Below are positions 24,971 to 36,164 of a DNA stretch of 64,000 bases, piece after piece (position 1 is the first letter of the stretch; every line of letters begins with the position of its first letter). The notes below the pieces were generated by a model. That model did not search any database and was not told where the DNA came from. It worked only from the letters and a program-made list of their open reading frames with translations. The DNA is taken from the NCBI RefSeq assembly GCF_958298935.1, contig NC_084923.1, positions 25,210,501 through 25,274,500 on the forward strand, read 5' to 3'. The DNA is from Phragmites australis (lineage: Eukaryota > Streptophyta > Magnoliopsida > Poales > Poaceae). Position numbers and translations under genes: made by a program.

Positions 24971-26667
24971 CTACTCGCTGCTACCATCTTCCTTAGCATC
25001 TTCTTCCTCTTCTTCACTTCCTTCGTTGCTGTCAGAGGAATCGTCTTGAGCTTGTTGTTGAGAACTCTCGGCAGCTGCTTGGGCTTCATCATACCATGCC
25101 CAAGGGTTCTCAACATCAAAAGGTGCACTCTCCGCTTCATCTGACTCAATAGGAGAGCACGGTGGTTGGAGATTCATGGATGTGTACATTTGTTTCTGAC
25201 GATTCTCCATTTTCCTTATGCGAGCACCTTGATCCTTGATTTGAGTGGCATTGTGAGTGCAAATCTTAAAAATTGCTTTGAGAGCGCTCTTGATGAATGA
25301 TGATCCTCGAGGAGGAGCGCGTCTCGAGGCAAACGGTCTCGAGCTAGGAAGGGCACGAGGAGGTGATGGAGACGGGGAGGGAGCTCGAATGTTCAAAGGC
25401 CTCATTCTGTAGGGTTCATGCTTAATCTCCTTCACAAAAGTCTTCTTGGATATCCTTTCAATGATAAACATGAGATAAGGGGCATATCCACAACTTTTGA
25501 TGGGTGACTTGGATGTAAAGACAATTTCCTCCCAAAGAAAGTGAGCCACGCTGAAAGGAGCATGATCATTAGACATGGCTGCAAGGAGATTTCTGGAGAT
25601 ACTCTGAACTATTGTTGCATCTCCGCTCTTTGGCGCCAAAGTGAGTCGGAATAGTGAGTTCAAACAACGATAGAAAGGCATCATCCCCGTGAGCTTTCCG
25701 AACTCAACTCGTCCATGATTCAGATACATGAACCCAATTTCTTCTAATGTCAGCTGATTCTCATTGTGAATTTGATCCTTGGAATTATCTCTGGCATCAA
25801 GATGGAAGTAGTGAGCAAAGCCTCTGAAACTGATCCTGTATTTGACTCCCTCTGTCATCCAGTGCATAATGGGATTTTCACATCCCTCAAACCACACTGT
25901 GGCATAGAATTGTGCGATAACCTCCTCGCACCAATCATACCTGAAGGCCATAATATTCTTTACCTTCTTGGTCTCACAGGCTGCAATCACTTCAGTGAAC
26001 ACCGGGTCATTCTTCCTGGCCATGTAATCCCAATCAATCCATTGCATGGGAGTAATAGGCTTCTTCTTGGCCAAGATTACTGTCTCATAGAAGTCTGCCT
26101 GAAAATCATTCCAGAAACGATAATCGGCAACATTCTTCTCAAAATCATATGGGTTGTTTAACCTTTCACTAACAACCCTTGATACATTCTTCATGTAGTT
26201 TACTGTCCTTTTTGGAGCATCAACAACAGAAGCAGTTCTCCGCGGTCTGTGAAGCTTCAAAGGTCCAATGACTTCATCGGCTTGTTCTTCTTCATCATTC
26301 TCGGATTCAGATGAGCTATCTTGAGCAACACCTTTGCCTCTTTCTTCCCTAGAGGACATTTTTCCTTGACCTCTTCCTGCAGTCACTTTGGCTGACCCCT
26401 TTCCCCTTGCAGACTCTCGGCCTCGCATAGCTTGAGATTTGGTTCGGCAGACGGTCACAATATCCCTGTCATAATTTCCAGCATCTCTGCCTTCCTCAAT
26501 GTGAATACCACCACTTGCGGCTATTTTGCAGACTCTTTCACCGCTAGCATGGCCGCTTCCACTATCTTCCGATCGGGCAGGAGCTCTTGATTCTTGAGCA
26601 CGGGGTCACTTCTTTGTTTCTTTTTCCTCTCGAAAGTGTGACCCTTCTCAAAACGGTCTCCAGCCAT
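24971..26667 (-). CDS. Sirevirus extra ORF (env-like position), frameshifted near its N-terminus
   Basis: An ORF of about 495 codons in the element's sense lies between pol and the 3' LTR, where Sireviruses carry their so-called envelope-like gene. A Ser/Glu-rich acidic N-terminal part (SSSESENDEEEQADEV) leads into a globular region (residues ~100-350: VNYMKNVSRVVSERLNN, WIDWDYMARKND) typical of the plant retrotransposon-associated domain, then a Pro/Ser/Arg-rich linker and an acidic tail. I see no signal peptide or membrane segment, so a real envelope role is doubtful. The likely true start is the ATG at 26667 (MAGDRFEKGHTF); a one-base shift near 26522 separates it from the main frame. Confidence 0.8.
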
Positions 26668-27600
26668 TGCAAGAATACCTAGGAGATATGGAATGCACAA
26701 AGGATGTGAGGAATAAAAGATTGGACAGGAAAAGCTGAAATTCAGGCTGATACCGGAGTATCCGATGAACACCGGATACTCCGGTCGGCCCCGACAGAAA
26801 TCCTAAATAGCTAGGGTTTGGAAGATTTGGCCGACTAGAGATAAAACAAGTTTGGGAATGGGTTCTAGAGGGTACTAGGAACTATTCTACCAAAGGAAAA
26901 CAACTCTAGGCAAGGGCATTGAGAGATCGGAAAGATTGTTGAAAACGGTACCTTTGAGCTCAAATCCTCCGGGGATTTGGAGAATGGGGTTCTCCGGAGA
27001 TTCCGGCCTTTAATCCAAGTGAGAAAAGTAGCAAGACTTGTAGATCCTTGAGTTCTTCTCAAAAATCGCCGGAGAGAAAGTTGTTTGGAGAGAGGACAAG
27101 TGAATAGATGTGAAAAGATAACTGTTCGGGCTGGGGAAATATATAGAATTCTGGAAACACCGGAGACTCCGGTGTAGACCGGACAGTCTGGTCCTGATAC
27201 TTTTACCGGAGACTCCGGTGGACACCGGAGACTCCAGTCCTGACACTTGTACCGGAGACTCCGGTGAAGACCGGACTATCTGGTAACTGGAAACAGGACG
27301 GAACTCAGCTGAGGCTGTGAACAGTGTCAGGTCTGGATACTCCAGTGAACACCAGACATTCCGGGACCTGGAACTGTCACAGGAAGATTTGGAGCTGAAA
27401 AATTGGGAAGGGGATTTTCTGGAAGAAAGATGTTGGACAAGAGGATTAATTTGCTAAATGTGATCAGCCAATCAAGCATCATTACATAGCTATGATCACA
27501 AATTGCAAATTATGGTCGAGATACCAAAATGCCAAATAATTTTGAGAAACTCTTAACTAAGAAAGCTATAAATCTACAACAAGCAAGTGTATGCAACAGT
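26668..27600 (-). other. Noncoding spacer between pol and extra ORF, with palindromes
   Basis: No coding signal. CCGGAGACTCCGG-type palindromes occur near 26755-26785, 27160-27185, 27205-27240 and 27250-27285, the same motif as in the LTRs, so the array exists both in the LTRs and internally. Confidence 0.7.
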
Positions 27601-30600
27601 TCAAGCCACGTTCCGAGAATCTAGGATATTTAATTCACTTCTCAACTCGCAAAACCTTTGCTCGTCTAGTGGTTTGGTGAGGATATCGGTTAATTATTTT
27701 TCGGTTCTCACATGGCGAATGTCAATATCCCCTTTTGTTGCATGATCTTTCAAGAAATGATGTCTAATGTCTATGTGCTTGGTTCTTGAGTGTTGTACGG
27801 GATTGTTGGCTATTTTGATGACACTCTCATTATCACATAAAAGTGGAATTTTGGGAGTTTTGTGGCCATAGTCTCTTAGAGTTTGCTTCATCCATAGGAG
27901 TTGAGCACAACATGCTCCCGCGGCAACATATTCGGCTTCGGCAGTGGATAGAGCTACGGAGTTTTGTTTCTTGGATGACCATGACACTAAGGACCTACCC
28001 AAGAATTGGCAAGTACCCGAAGTGCTTTTTCTATCCACTTTGCAACCAGCATAATCGGAGTCCGAATAGCCGATAAGGTCGAAGGATGACCCTTTTGGAT
28101 ACCATAGCCCAAGGTATGGAGTATGAACTAAATATCGAAGAATTCTCTTAACGGCCATTAAATGGCACTCTTTGGGAGCGGCTTGAAATCTTGCACACAT
28201 GCACACACTAAGCATGATATCGGGCCTAGATGCACATAAGTAAAGCAAAGATCCTATCATGGAACGATATACCTTTTGATCCACGCTTTTGCCTTCTCCA
28301 TTGAGATCAAGATGTCCATTAGCTTGCATGGGCATCTTGATTGGTTTGGCATTCTCCATGTCAAATTTCTTGAGCATATCTTTGATGTACTTGGTTTGAC
28401 AAATGAAGGTTCCTTCTTTGAGTTGCTTGATTTGAAATCCGAGAAAGAACTTCAATTCTCCCATCATGGACATCTCAAACCTCCTTGTCATAATCCTACT
28501 AAAATCTTCACAAAATTGTTGATTAGTAGAACCAAATATAATGTCATCGACATATATTTGGCAAACGAATAAATCATTATCAACATTCTTAGTAAAGAGA
28601 GTAGAGTCGGCTTTGCCTATTTTAAAGCCCTTTTTGACAAGAAAATCCCTAAGGCATTCATACCATGCTCTAGGAGCTTGTTTTAGCCCATAGAGCGTCT
28701 TATGGAGTTTAAAAACATGCTCGGGATGTTTGAGATCTTCAAAGCCGGGCGGTTGCTCCACATACACCAATTCGGAGATTGGTCCATTTAAAAATGCGCT
28801 CTTCACGTCCATTTGATATAACTTGAAATCATGGTGAGTAGCATAGGCTAATAAAATACGAATTGACTCTAGCCTAGCTACGGGAGCGTATGTCTTACCA
28901 AAATCCAAACCTTCGATTTGAGTAAATCCTTGGGCAACCAAGCGAGCTTTATTCCTTGTTACTATTCCATTTTCATCTTGTTTATTGCGGAAGACCCATT
29001 TTGTCCCAATCACATTTTGTTTTGGCCTTTCCACCAAAGACCAAATTTCATTTCTTTTGAAGTTGTTCAATTCTTCTTGCATAGCCATTATCCAATCCGG
29101 ATCATCAAGTGCTTCTTCTACCTTCAAAGGTTCCAAAGAGGAAACAAAAGAGTAAAATTCACAAAAATTTGCAATTTTTGAACGAGTAGTTACCCCCTTT
29201 TGTATATCACCAAGGATGTTGTCCACGGGGTGATCTCTTTGGATACTTTGATGAACACGTGGATGTGGCACTTGTGATTGATGTTGAATGTCTTCCACTT
29301 CATCATTCAAAAAATTGTTTGGATCTTCATGGTCTTGATGTTGATCTTGTGGTCTCTTGTCGTCTTGATCTTGGGTTGATATTGATGGTTCAACTTGCAT
29401 TGATGAAGATGGTTGATCCCCATCGATTTGAGCTTCTTGAGTCTTTTGTTGTTCTAAGAGCTTGATTTCGCCAATTGCCATCTTCTTGATTGCTTCGCTT
29501 GGTATTTCTTCATCACCTAAAATATTTGTATCCACTTGCTCCACTTGGGAGCCATTAGATTCATCAAATGTTACGTCTCTCGTAATTTCAACACACCCGG
29601 TGGTTTTGTTGAAAATGCGGTAGGCGTAGGCATTTGATCCATAACCAAGCATAAACCCTTCATCTACCTTTGGAGCAAATTTTGAACTTCTAGCTTTCTT
29701 GTTTAAAATGAAGCATTTGCTACCAAAGACTTTAAAGTAGGAAACATTGGGCTTGTTACCGGTTAGAAGCTCATATGAAGTTTTGTTCAACAACTTGTGT
29801 AAATACAACCGGTTGATGGCATGGCATGCGGTGTTGATTGCTTCCGCCCAAAATTGATCCGATACCTTGTATTCATCAAGTATTGTTCTTGCGGACTCAA
29901 TTAGAGTCCTATTCTTTCTTTCGACCATTCCATTTTGTTGAGGGGAGTAGGGAGCCGAAAACTCATGCTTGATTCCTTCTTCATCAAGAAACTCTTCAAC
30001 TTGTATGTTCTTGAACTCGCTTCCATTGTCGCTTCTAAATCTCTTGATCTTTACTTCGAATTCATTTTGTGCTCTTCTCACAAACTTCTTGAAAATGGCT
30101 TGAGTTTCGCTTTTATCATGCAAGAAGAATACCCAAGTGAAACGTGAAAAATCATCAACAATAACTAAACCATACTTGTTACCTCCGATACTTATGTAAG
30201 TGATTGGCCCAAATAAGTCCATGTGAAGGAGTTCCAATGGTCTTGTAGTGGTCATCACATTCTTCAAGGGATGAGATACTCCAACTTGCTTTCCCGCTTG
30301 GCATGCGCTACAAATTCTATTTTTCTCAAAAGTCACATTCATTAGTCCTAGGATGTGTTCGCCCTTTTGAAGTTTGGACAAATTCCTCATGCCAACATGA
30401 GCAAGTCGGCGATGCAAAGCCAACCCATGCTAGACTTAGCCATCAAGCAAGTTTTAGGCTTCACTCCATCCGTTGAAAAATCAACAAGATAGAGTTTACC
30501 TTTCAACTTGCCGGTGAAGACTATAGAGGCGTCCTCCCTTCTAGAGACAACCACACCCTCATTTGTAAAAAAACAATTATAACCTATTTCACATAATTGA

Positions 30601-30845
30601 GATACGGATAATAAGTTGTAATTAAGTGATTTTACTAACAAGACATTTGAAATGGAAGTATCATTTGAGATGGCAATTTTACCTAGTCCCATTACCTCTC
30701 CTTTTCCATTATTGCCAAAGATGATGTTTTCATGAGGTCCTCCATTTTCTTCAAAGGAGGAGAACATACTCTTTTCTCCGGTCATATGATTTGTACATCC
30801 GCTATCAATGACCCAACTTGATCCACCGGAGGAGTATGCCTACAA
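27601..30845 (-). pseudogene. Sirevirus pol (protease, integrase, RT, RNase H) with two lesions
   Basis: Protease active-site motif SWVIDSGCTNHMTGE lies just upstream of 30785. Integrase follows with its zinc finger ([18 protein letters not shown]) and catalytic residues in [19 protein letters not shown] and MVERKNRT. Reverse transcriptase has [12 protein letters not shown] and the YVDD box in [11 protein letters not shown]. RNase H has [19 protein letters not shown] and [11 protein letters not shown] one-base deletion near 30414 breaks the frame before the integrase zinc finger (Trp-His region), and a TAA at 27694-27696 replaces a probable CAA/CAG codon just before LTDILTKPLDE. The natural end appears to be TGA at 27601-27603. 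Otherwise well preserved. Confidence 0.93.
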
Positions 30846-30852
30846 AACAAAG

Positions 30853-33051
30853 TTATGCCTTTATTTTAGGTACCCAAATTTGTTTGGGTCCTTTAGCGTT
30901 AGTCACAAGCACTTTTGGCACCCACACATTCCTTTTTACATTTCTATCTCTTGTGCGGGGACCAACATAAAGAGCAACCACTTTACCACGGTGGTCTCTC
31001 TTTAGCATGTATGAGGCATAAAAGGAACATTGGGGAGCATGAGCCTTCGATTGTCTTGTTTGAGTAGTGTGATCAACTTGTTTGCCTTCTTTGACAAACT
31101 TGAGGCATTCCACTCCATTCAATAGCACACGATCATTTGGCTTGCTTGTGTATTGGTCAAAACCAAGACCTCTCTTTTGCTTATTGTCTTTGGCTTGAAT
31201 AGTCTTGTAAAGTGCATCCTTTGACTTATAAGTTTTGATGCACCCATATTTGACCAAAGCATTTAGCCTCTCATTTTCCTTTTGTAATGCTTGCAAGGAT
31301 TTAATATTAGTTGTACAAGCATTCATATCAAGGTTAGAACAACGAGAACATCCATTGCTAGTAGATGTATTAGATAGTAAATTTGCTTCACTAGAGTTGG
31401 ATGAGCCTTTCTTAAGAATATCAATTTGTGTTTCAAGAGTTCTATAATTTTCATCTAAACAAGATAATTTCTCTTGAAGCAAGAAATTGTTACTCTTAAG
31501 ATCGGCAATTGAGGAATTGGCTAAATCACAATCTTTAGACAATTTCTCAACCTTTTCTTTCTCTTTAGCAAAGAGCTCCTCGAGTTCAAGGTTTCTCTCC
31601 TTTTCAAGGATGAGCAAGTCTTCTTGTCTCTCAAGGGTCTCTTCATGACTATCTATTGTATCCATTAGCTCCTTTATTTTAGCCATGACATTTTTATTCA
31701 AACCTTTGAACAAATTATCACAATCACTATCATACTCACTATCACTATCTAGGAGCTTGGATTGAGATTTTACCTTGCGGTTCTTAGCCATGAAGCATTT
31801 TGGGGAGTCGCCATCATCATCATCATCATCACTCATTAAGAGTGATTTTCTTGGTGTAGGCTCATGAATAGCAATGGTGGCGACTCCTTCATCATCGGAG
31901 TCCGAGTCGGAGTTGGAATCCCACTCTTCTCCAATATGTGCTTGACCCGAATATTTCTTCTTGTACATCTTATTCTTGTCCTTCTTGTATGGCTTGACTT
32001 TGTTGTCTTCTTTGTCCTTTCCCTTCTTCTTGTTTGGACAATCGGCTATAAAGTGACCAATTTCGCCACATTCATAGCATGCCCTTCTTAAAGTTCTCTT
32101 CTTAGGCATGTCTCTCTTGTACTTTGAATAGCCTCCTTTTCTCATGAATTTCTTGAACCTTTTCACAAAGAATGCCATTTCTTCATCTTCGGAGCTCTCA
32201 TCATCACTTGTGCTTGATTCTTGGACTTGCTTGCTTTTGCTTGCCTTGAGTGCAATTTCTTTATACCTTGAGGTTGAGCTTTGTTTAGCATGAATCTTCA
32301 CTTCATTTGCTTCTTCTTCCATGAGCTCATGAGCAAGAATCCTTCCAAGCACATCACTTGGAGTGAGCCTCTTGTAATCTCTTCTTTCTCGGAGGAGCAT
32401 CACCAAAGTGGGATTTCTAGGAGCAAATGCTCTAAGTAGTCTCTTCACCACTTTGTGATCATCAATGTCCTCGCTTCCAAGTCCTCTTAGCTTGTTCACA
32501 AGCACCATCATCCGATCATACATTGCTTGAGGAGTTTCATGATCCTCCATCACAAATCTTCCTAACTTTCCCTCAAGCAACTCTATTTTGGATTCTCTCA
32601 CACTTGTAGTCCCTTCATGAGCAACTTGAAGTGTGTCCCAAATTTTCTTAGCTTCCTCAAGTCCATCCACTTTATTGAATTCCTCCGGACTCAAGGCACT
32701 AAGCAACACACTTGTAGCTTGAGCATTGCGATGCATATTTTGTTCTTCACTTGAGGTGAGCTCTTGATCTTCCTCCGGCAGCTCAAAACCTGTGCAAACA
32801 ATCTTCCAAATACTTGGATGAAGAGATATTAAGTGCATTCTCATTTTGTGCCTCCAAGCGGCATAATGTGTACCATTGAAGAATGGTGCACGTCCGGATG
32901 GCACGGAAATGTAATTGCTAGAAGAATTCAAACGATCATAATTGAAAGGAATCTCACTTCCCTTTCCTTTACCATTACCATCATCACTCCTTGATGGATC
33001 ATCTTTGAAACCCTTCGGACTTCCGGATGTCGACATAATGATTCCCTCCAA
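30853..33051 (-). CDS. Sirevirus Gag
   Basis: 732 codons. The N-terminal half is the Copia Gag domain (FFNGTHYAAWRHKMRMHLIS, then the UBN2-like region with IWDTLQVAHEGT and LVNKLRGLGSEDIDDHKVV). A single CCHC zinc knuckle CYECGEIGHFIADCP falls near residues 315-329, followed by a Lys-rich stretch, acidic Ser/Asp clusters, a heptad-like coiled coil at about 460-560 and a tail ending in WVPK motifs. Gag packages element RNA into virus-like particles in the cytoplasm. It is intact and starts just after the primer-binding site; pol begins in another frame after its TAA stop. Confidence 0.95.
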   Translation of the reverse strand: MEGIIMSTSGSPKGFKDDPSRSDDGNGKGKGSEIPFNYDRLNSSSNYISVPSGRAPFFNGTHYAAWRHKMRMHLISLHPSIWKIVCTGFELPEEDQELTSSEEQNMHRNAQATSVLLSALSPEEFNKVDGLEEAKKIWDTLQVAHEGTTSVRESKIELLEGKLGRFVMEDHETPQAMYDRMMVLVNKLRGLGSEDIDDHKVVKRLLRAFAPRNPTLVMLLRERRDYKRLTPSDVLGRILAHELMEEEANEVKIHAKQSSTSRYKEIALKASKSKQVQESSTSDDESSEDEEMAFFVKRFKKFMRKGGYSKYKRDMPKKRTLRRACYECGEIGHFIADCPNKKKGKDKEDNKVKPYKKDKNKMYKKKYSGQAHIGEEWDSNSDSDSDDEGVATIAIHEPTPRKSLLMSDDDDDDGDSPKCFMAKNRKVKSQSKLLDSDSEYDSDCDNLFKGLNKNVMAKIKELMDTIDSHEETLERQEDLLILEKERNLELEELFAKEKEKVEKLSKDCDLANSSIADLKSNNFLLQEKLSCLDENYRTLETQIDILKKGSSNSSEANLLSNTSTSNGCSRCSNLDMNACTTNIKSLQALQKENERLNALVKYGCIKTYKSKDALYKTIQAKDNKQKRGLGFDQYTSKPNDRVLLNGVECLKFVKEGKQVDHTTQTRQSKAHAPQCSFYASYMLKRDHRGKVVALYVGPRTRDRNVKRNVWVPKVLVTNAKGPKQIWVPKIKA

Positions 33052-33076
33052 GCGGTGAAGCCTTGTAGGAGGTTAG

Positions 33077-33088
33077 GCTCTGATACCA
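33077..33088 (-). other. Primer-binding site (initiator Met tRNA)
   Basis: Minus-strand TGGTATCAGAGC, two bases inside the 5' LTR, is the classic plant Copia primer site complementary to the 3' end of initiator methionine tRNA. Confidence 0.95.
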
Positions 33089-33090
33089 AT

Positions 33091-34700
33091 TGAAAGTGCC
33101 TAGAGGGGGGGGGGGTGAATAGGCTTTTCTGAAAATTAAAACTAAAAACAGCGGATTAAACAGCCGGATACTCCGGTGAAGTCCGGATACTCTGGTATGG
33201 TCCGGAGTATCCGGTCTAGTCCGGAGTCTCCGGCCTGACAGGAATTTTCAGAATAAATTTGAACTAAAGACCACAGCTAGATTCTAAGAGTTGCACTAGG
33301 ACAAGTAGATATTACAAAGCTAGAATAACACTTAAAACTAGCAAGATTGACACTATAGCAATTTAAATGACAAATTACCAAATGCACACGATAAAGTAAG
33401 TTACGCAAATAAGAACACGAGAATATATCCCGGAGTTCGGCCACCTCACAAAGAAGTGCCTACGTCTCCGTTGAGGAGCTCACAAAGAGCCGGGTCTTCT
33501 CCAACCCTATCCTCTTCTAGCGACCACAAAGATCAAGCTAGAAATTCTTACTCAATATGAAGTTGCTTACAAACTTCCCGAGGCACACCACAATTTTTGG
33601 GTGCTCTTCGGGCGACTCCTTTTCTTCTAGAAGCCCAAAGCTTCAAAAGAGATGATCGCAGTAGATGCTCAATGAAGAAATCAATGCCCAAGTGGCTTTA
33701 ACCCTCTCCAAACACACACTCTCAAATTTGTGCAAATTTTGCTCTAGAGATGATTGGAGGGGCTTTGAATTATCTTAAAGTGCTCAAGGGGTCTCAAGAA
33801 AACCAGCAGCAAGCACTAAATGCTATGGAGAGAGGAGGCATTTATAGCCCTCTCTCACAGACTAGCCGTTACTGTTTTTGTCAGAGCTTACCGGAGTATC
33901 CGGTGTACACCGGAGTCTCCGGTCCTAATTCCAAAAACGGCGTTAGAACGGTCACGAACGTGTCAGAACTAGCCGTTACAGTTCTGTTTAATTACCGGAG
34001 TCTCCGGTGAACACCGGAGTCTCCGATCCTGACAGATTTTCCAAAACAGACTAAGTCCGGAGACTAGCCGGATCCTCCGGCATCTCCAGGTACCGGAGTA
34101 TCCGGTAAACACCGGAGACTCCGGTCTTTATTTCTTTTTACCAAAAAGATTAAATGCTAACCGAGAGCCTCTGCCGGAGTCTACCTCGGAGACTCCGACT
34201 GCACACTAAACATTTTACCGGAGTATCCGGTGAACACCGGAGACTCCGGTCTTTTTCTTAAAAAAGATTAAGCCATAACCGAGACTCTCTGCCGGAGGCT
34301 CTCTTGGAGACTCCGGCTGAACGCTGAGTACCGGAGTATCCGGTGAACACTGGAGTCTCCGGACTCTAAAGTTTTTCAGAAAGAGTTTCGCGTCCGTGAG
34401 TGAATGTGTCTCTCAACTGGGTGGTTCTAAAGGATCTCTTGAGCATTGAGACACATTCAAGAAATTAAATCCATCCATCTAAGAAAAAATCTATCCTAGA
34501 CTCAATTTCAAAAGTAAAATGAATGTAAGCCCTATCTTGTGCCCTTTGTTGATTCTTCAATTGTTTCGGCGGGCGTCAAACGTCATTTACCTTCACAACT
34601 AATGCTTATACCTGTTCAATACTCGCAAAGCATGTTAGTTCTTTAATCGTTTTGTCATCAATAAGCCAAAACCCACTTAGGGGGCCTAGATGCACTTTCA
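33091..34700 (-). repeat. 5' LTR of the Sirevirus
   Basis: 1,610 bp, near-identical to the left LTR. It should contain the promoter, reading toward lower coordinates, and carries the same palindrome array (33170-34365). Confidence 0.95.
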
Positions 34701-34705
34701 GGCGC

Positions 34706-35160
34706 GCCTCTCTCTCTCGCGGCCTCCTCTTGCTCCAGCTGGCCCGTGCTGTCATCCCACCACCAGCAAGCTCCACCGGATCCCAGCCACCCCTCTCTCT
34801 CTCTCTCTCCCTCTCTCCAACTTCCCTCTGGTGCCTCCGTCTTCCTCCCCTCTGACCCCCTCTCTCTGGCGTCGCTCCACTCAGTTGGCCTAGGTAGCTG
34901 GTCTCACTGGCGCGTCACGCCGTCGTCGAGCCGACCCAACTGGCCTCCTCCCTTTCTCCCTCCGGCCTCCTCCCTCTCTCCCTCTGGTCTCTCTCTCCTT
35001 TTTCTATGAGCCACACGAACAAAAGCCACATGGCCTTATCCTTGGCCTCTCCCTCGTCTCACCATCATGTGGGCCCCACCGGTAACAAGCCCATGGCCTT
35101 GGTCCACGACGAACAGGAAATCGAGCCACCCTAGTCCATCGGCCCGTGAGCCACCCAAAA
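34706..35160. other. GC-rich gene-like DNA inside the TIR element (right half)
   Basis: CT-rich and GC-rich with microsatellite-like CTCTCTCTCT runs near 34795. Short frames are low complexity. It continues the GC-rich interior interrupted by the Sirevirus, and then passes into the AT-rich right terminus (35200-35331). Confidence 0.45.
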
Positions 35161-35331
35161 TATGAGGGCATTACAGACAATAGACATCCAAAAGCAACAA
35201 TCCACTTATCCCATAATTCAAGTTGCCAAACAGCTACCAACTTTTACAATCTAGATTATAATAATTCAATTTTTCACAATTCAAAATCTACAAACTGTAT
35301 TTTATAATCTCTAGCTAAAACAAACCTACGC

Positions 35332-35660
35332 TAAGTAATAGACTAGCCTAACCATTTCTTTCTACACAGCAGAAGTAGTACTAATCAATACACAGGTAAA
35401 TTTTTGGGGCCCTTTCGGTTTCTCATCTCGCTCTTTGCCAGGGACAAACAATTTAAAGCAAGAACTGACAAATTCCGTATTACTTTCTTTGTTTTTTCAC
35501 CATCCAGAGAAATTTAAATATTGAGCTAGTATGTATGCAGAGCCTAGGAAAAATAGCTACAACCAATGCTCCCTACAATGGATGGTACTATGCAAATTGA
35601 TGCGGTCAGAGTTCACAACAACAAAACAATAGTGCGATGTAGTTAAGATTTTATAACATC
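35332..35660 (+). repeat. Direct repeat copy A (tail) and adjacent unassigned DNA
   Basis: CTAAGTAATAGACTAGCC through TTTCTCATCTCGCTC (35332-35440) matches 38862-38970, resuming copy A after the TIR element. The remaining 220 bp has no recognised feature. Confidence 0.7.
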
Positions 35661-36164
35661 AAATGAACTAACCTTTCTCACCGACTGTCGGCTGCCTGCC
35701 TGCCTGTGTGACCCTATGTGTCGCTGCACCTGTGTCGCGTTGGCGATTCCCACCTGCGCCGCCCATCGCTCGCCTACGCCGCTGCTCACCGCTGTGGTAT
35801 TGCCCATCCACGCCGGCCGCTTGCTCGCCTGCCCCACGCGTCGTCGTCATCCACCTGCGCTCTACGGCTTTCCCTCGCTGAGTGAGATGGTGGGGAGGCG
35901 GCGTCCGAGTGGGAGGAGGCGCCTGAGTGGGGAAGCGACGGTGGGGCAAGGATGGTGAGGTGGTGTCGTACGTCCGAGTGGGGAGGCAGTGCTGGGATGG
36001 TGTGGATCGGAGGCAGCGGCTTGTTGGGTGAGGTGATCGAGTGCCGTGATTATTGTGTGACTCAAGCAAGACTTGTGGGGTTAGAAGGATTGTGCAGCAT
36101 GAACAATACTAATCCATCTATAGGCCACTGCATGCCATCTACGAGGCATCTATGATATGGGATA
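35661..36164. other. GC-rich segment ahead of a CACTA terminus
   Basis: GC-rich exon-like DNA with open frames on both strands of 65-130 codons, none recognised. Directly followed by CACTA subterminal repeats, so it may be cargo of a CACTA element. Confidence 0.4.

Larger units (their letters stand above)
22940..34700 (-). mobile_element. Nearly complete Sirevirus (Ty1/Copia) retrotransposon
   Basis: An 11,761-bp element in minus orientation flanked by GGCGC at 22935-22939 and 34701-34705. The LTRs (22940-24550 and 33091-34700) both start TGAAAGTGCC and end CACTTTCA. Order along the element: 5' LTR, tRNA-Met primer site, gag, protease/integrase/RT/RNase H, an extra ORF, multiple polypurine tracts, 3' LTR. 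The extra ORF, polypurine cluster and CCGG palindromes place it in the Sirevirus lineage. By eye roughly two dozen substitutions separate the LTRs (about 1.5-2%), so it is young. Two lesions in pol and one in the extra ORF make it non-autonomous now. Confidence 0.95.
22122..35331. mobile_element. Large TIR element split by a Sirevirus
   Basis: The left end reads GGTTATGTTTGTTTCAG then TTAGAGATTAT; the reverse complement of the right end reads GCGTAGGTTTGTTTTAG then CTAGAGATTAT, a terminal inverted repeat of about 30 bp. The matching site in the direct-repeat paralog (about 38855-38870) lacks the whole block, confirming insertion. TTA precedes the left end and TAA follows the right end, so a clean target duplication was not established. 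Without the Sirevirus the element is about 1.4 kb, GC-rich inside. Termini resemble Tourist/PIF-Harbinger elements, but the superfamily is uncertain. Confidence 0.65.

Noticed and set aside
25766..26161. 131-codon plus-strand frame
   Set aside because: Antisense shadow of the Sirevirus extra ORF.
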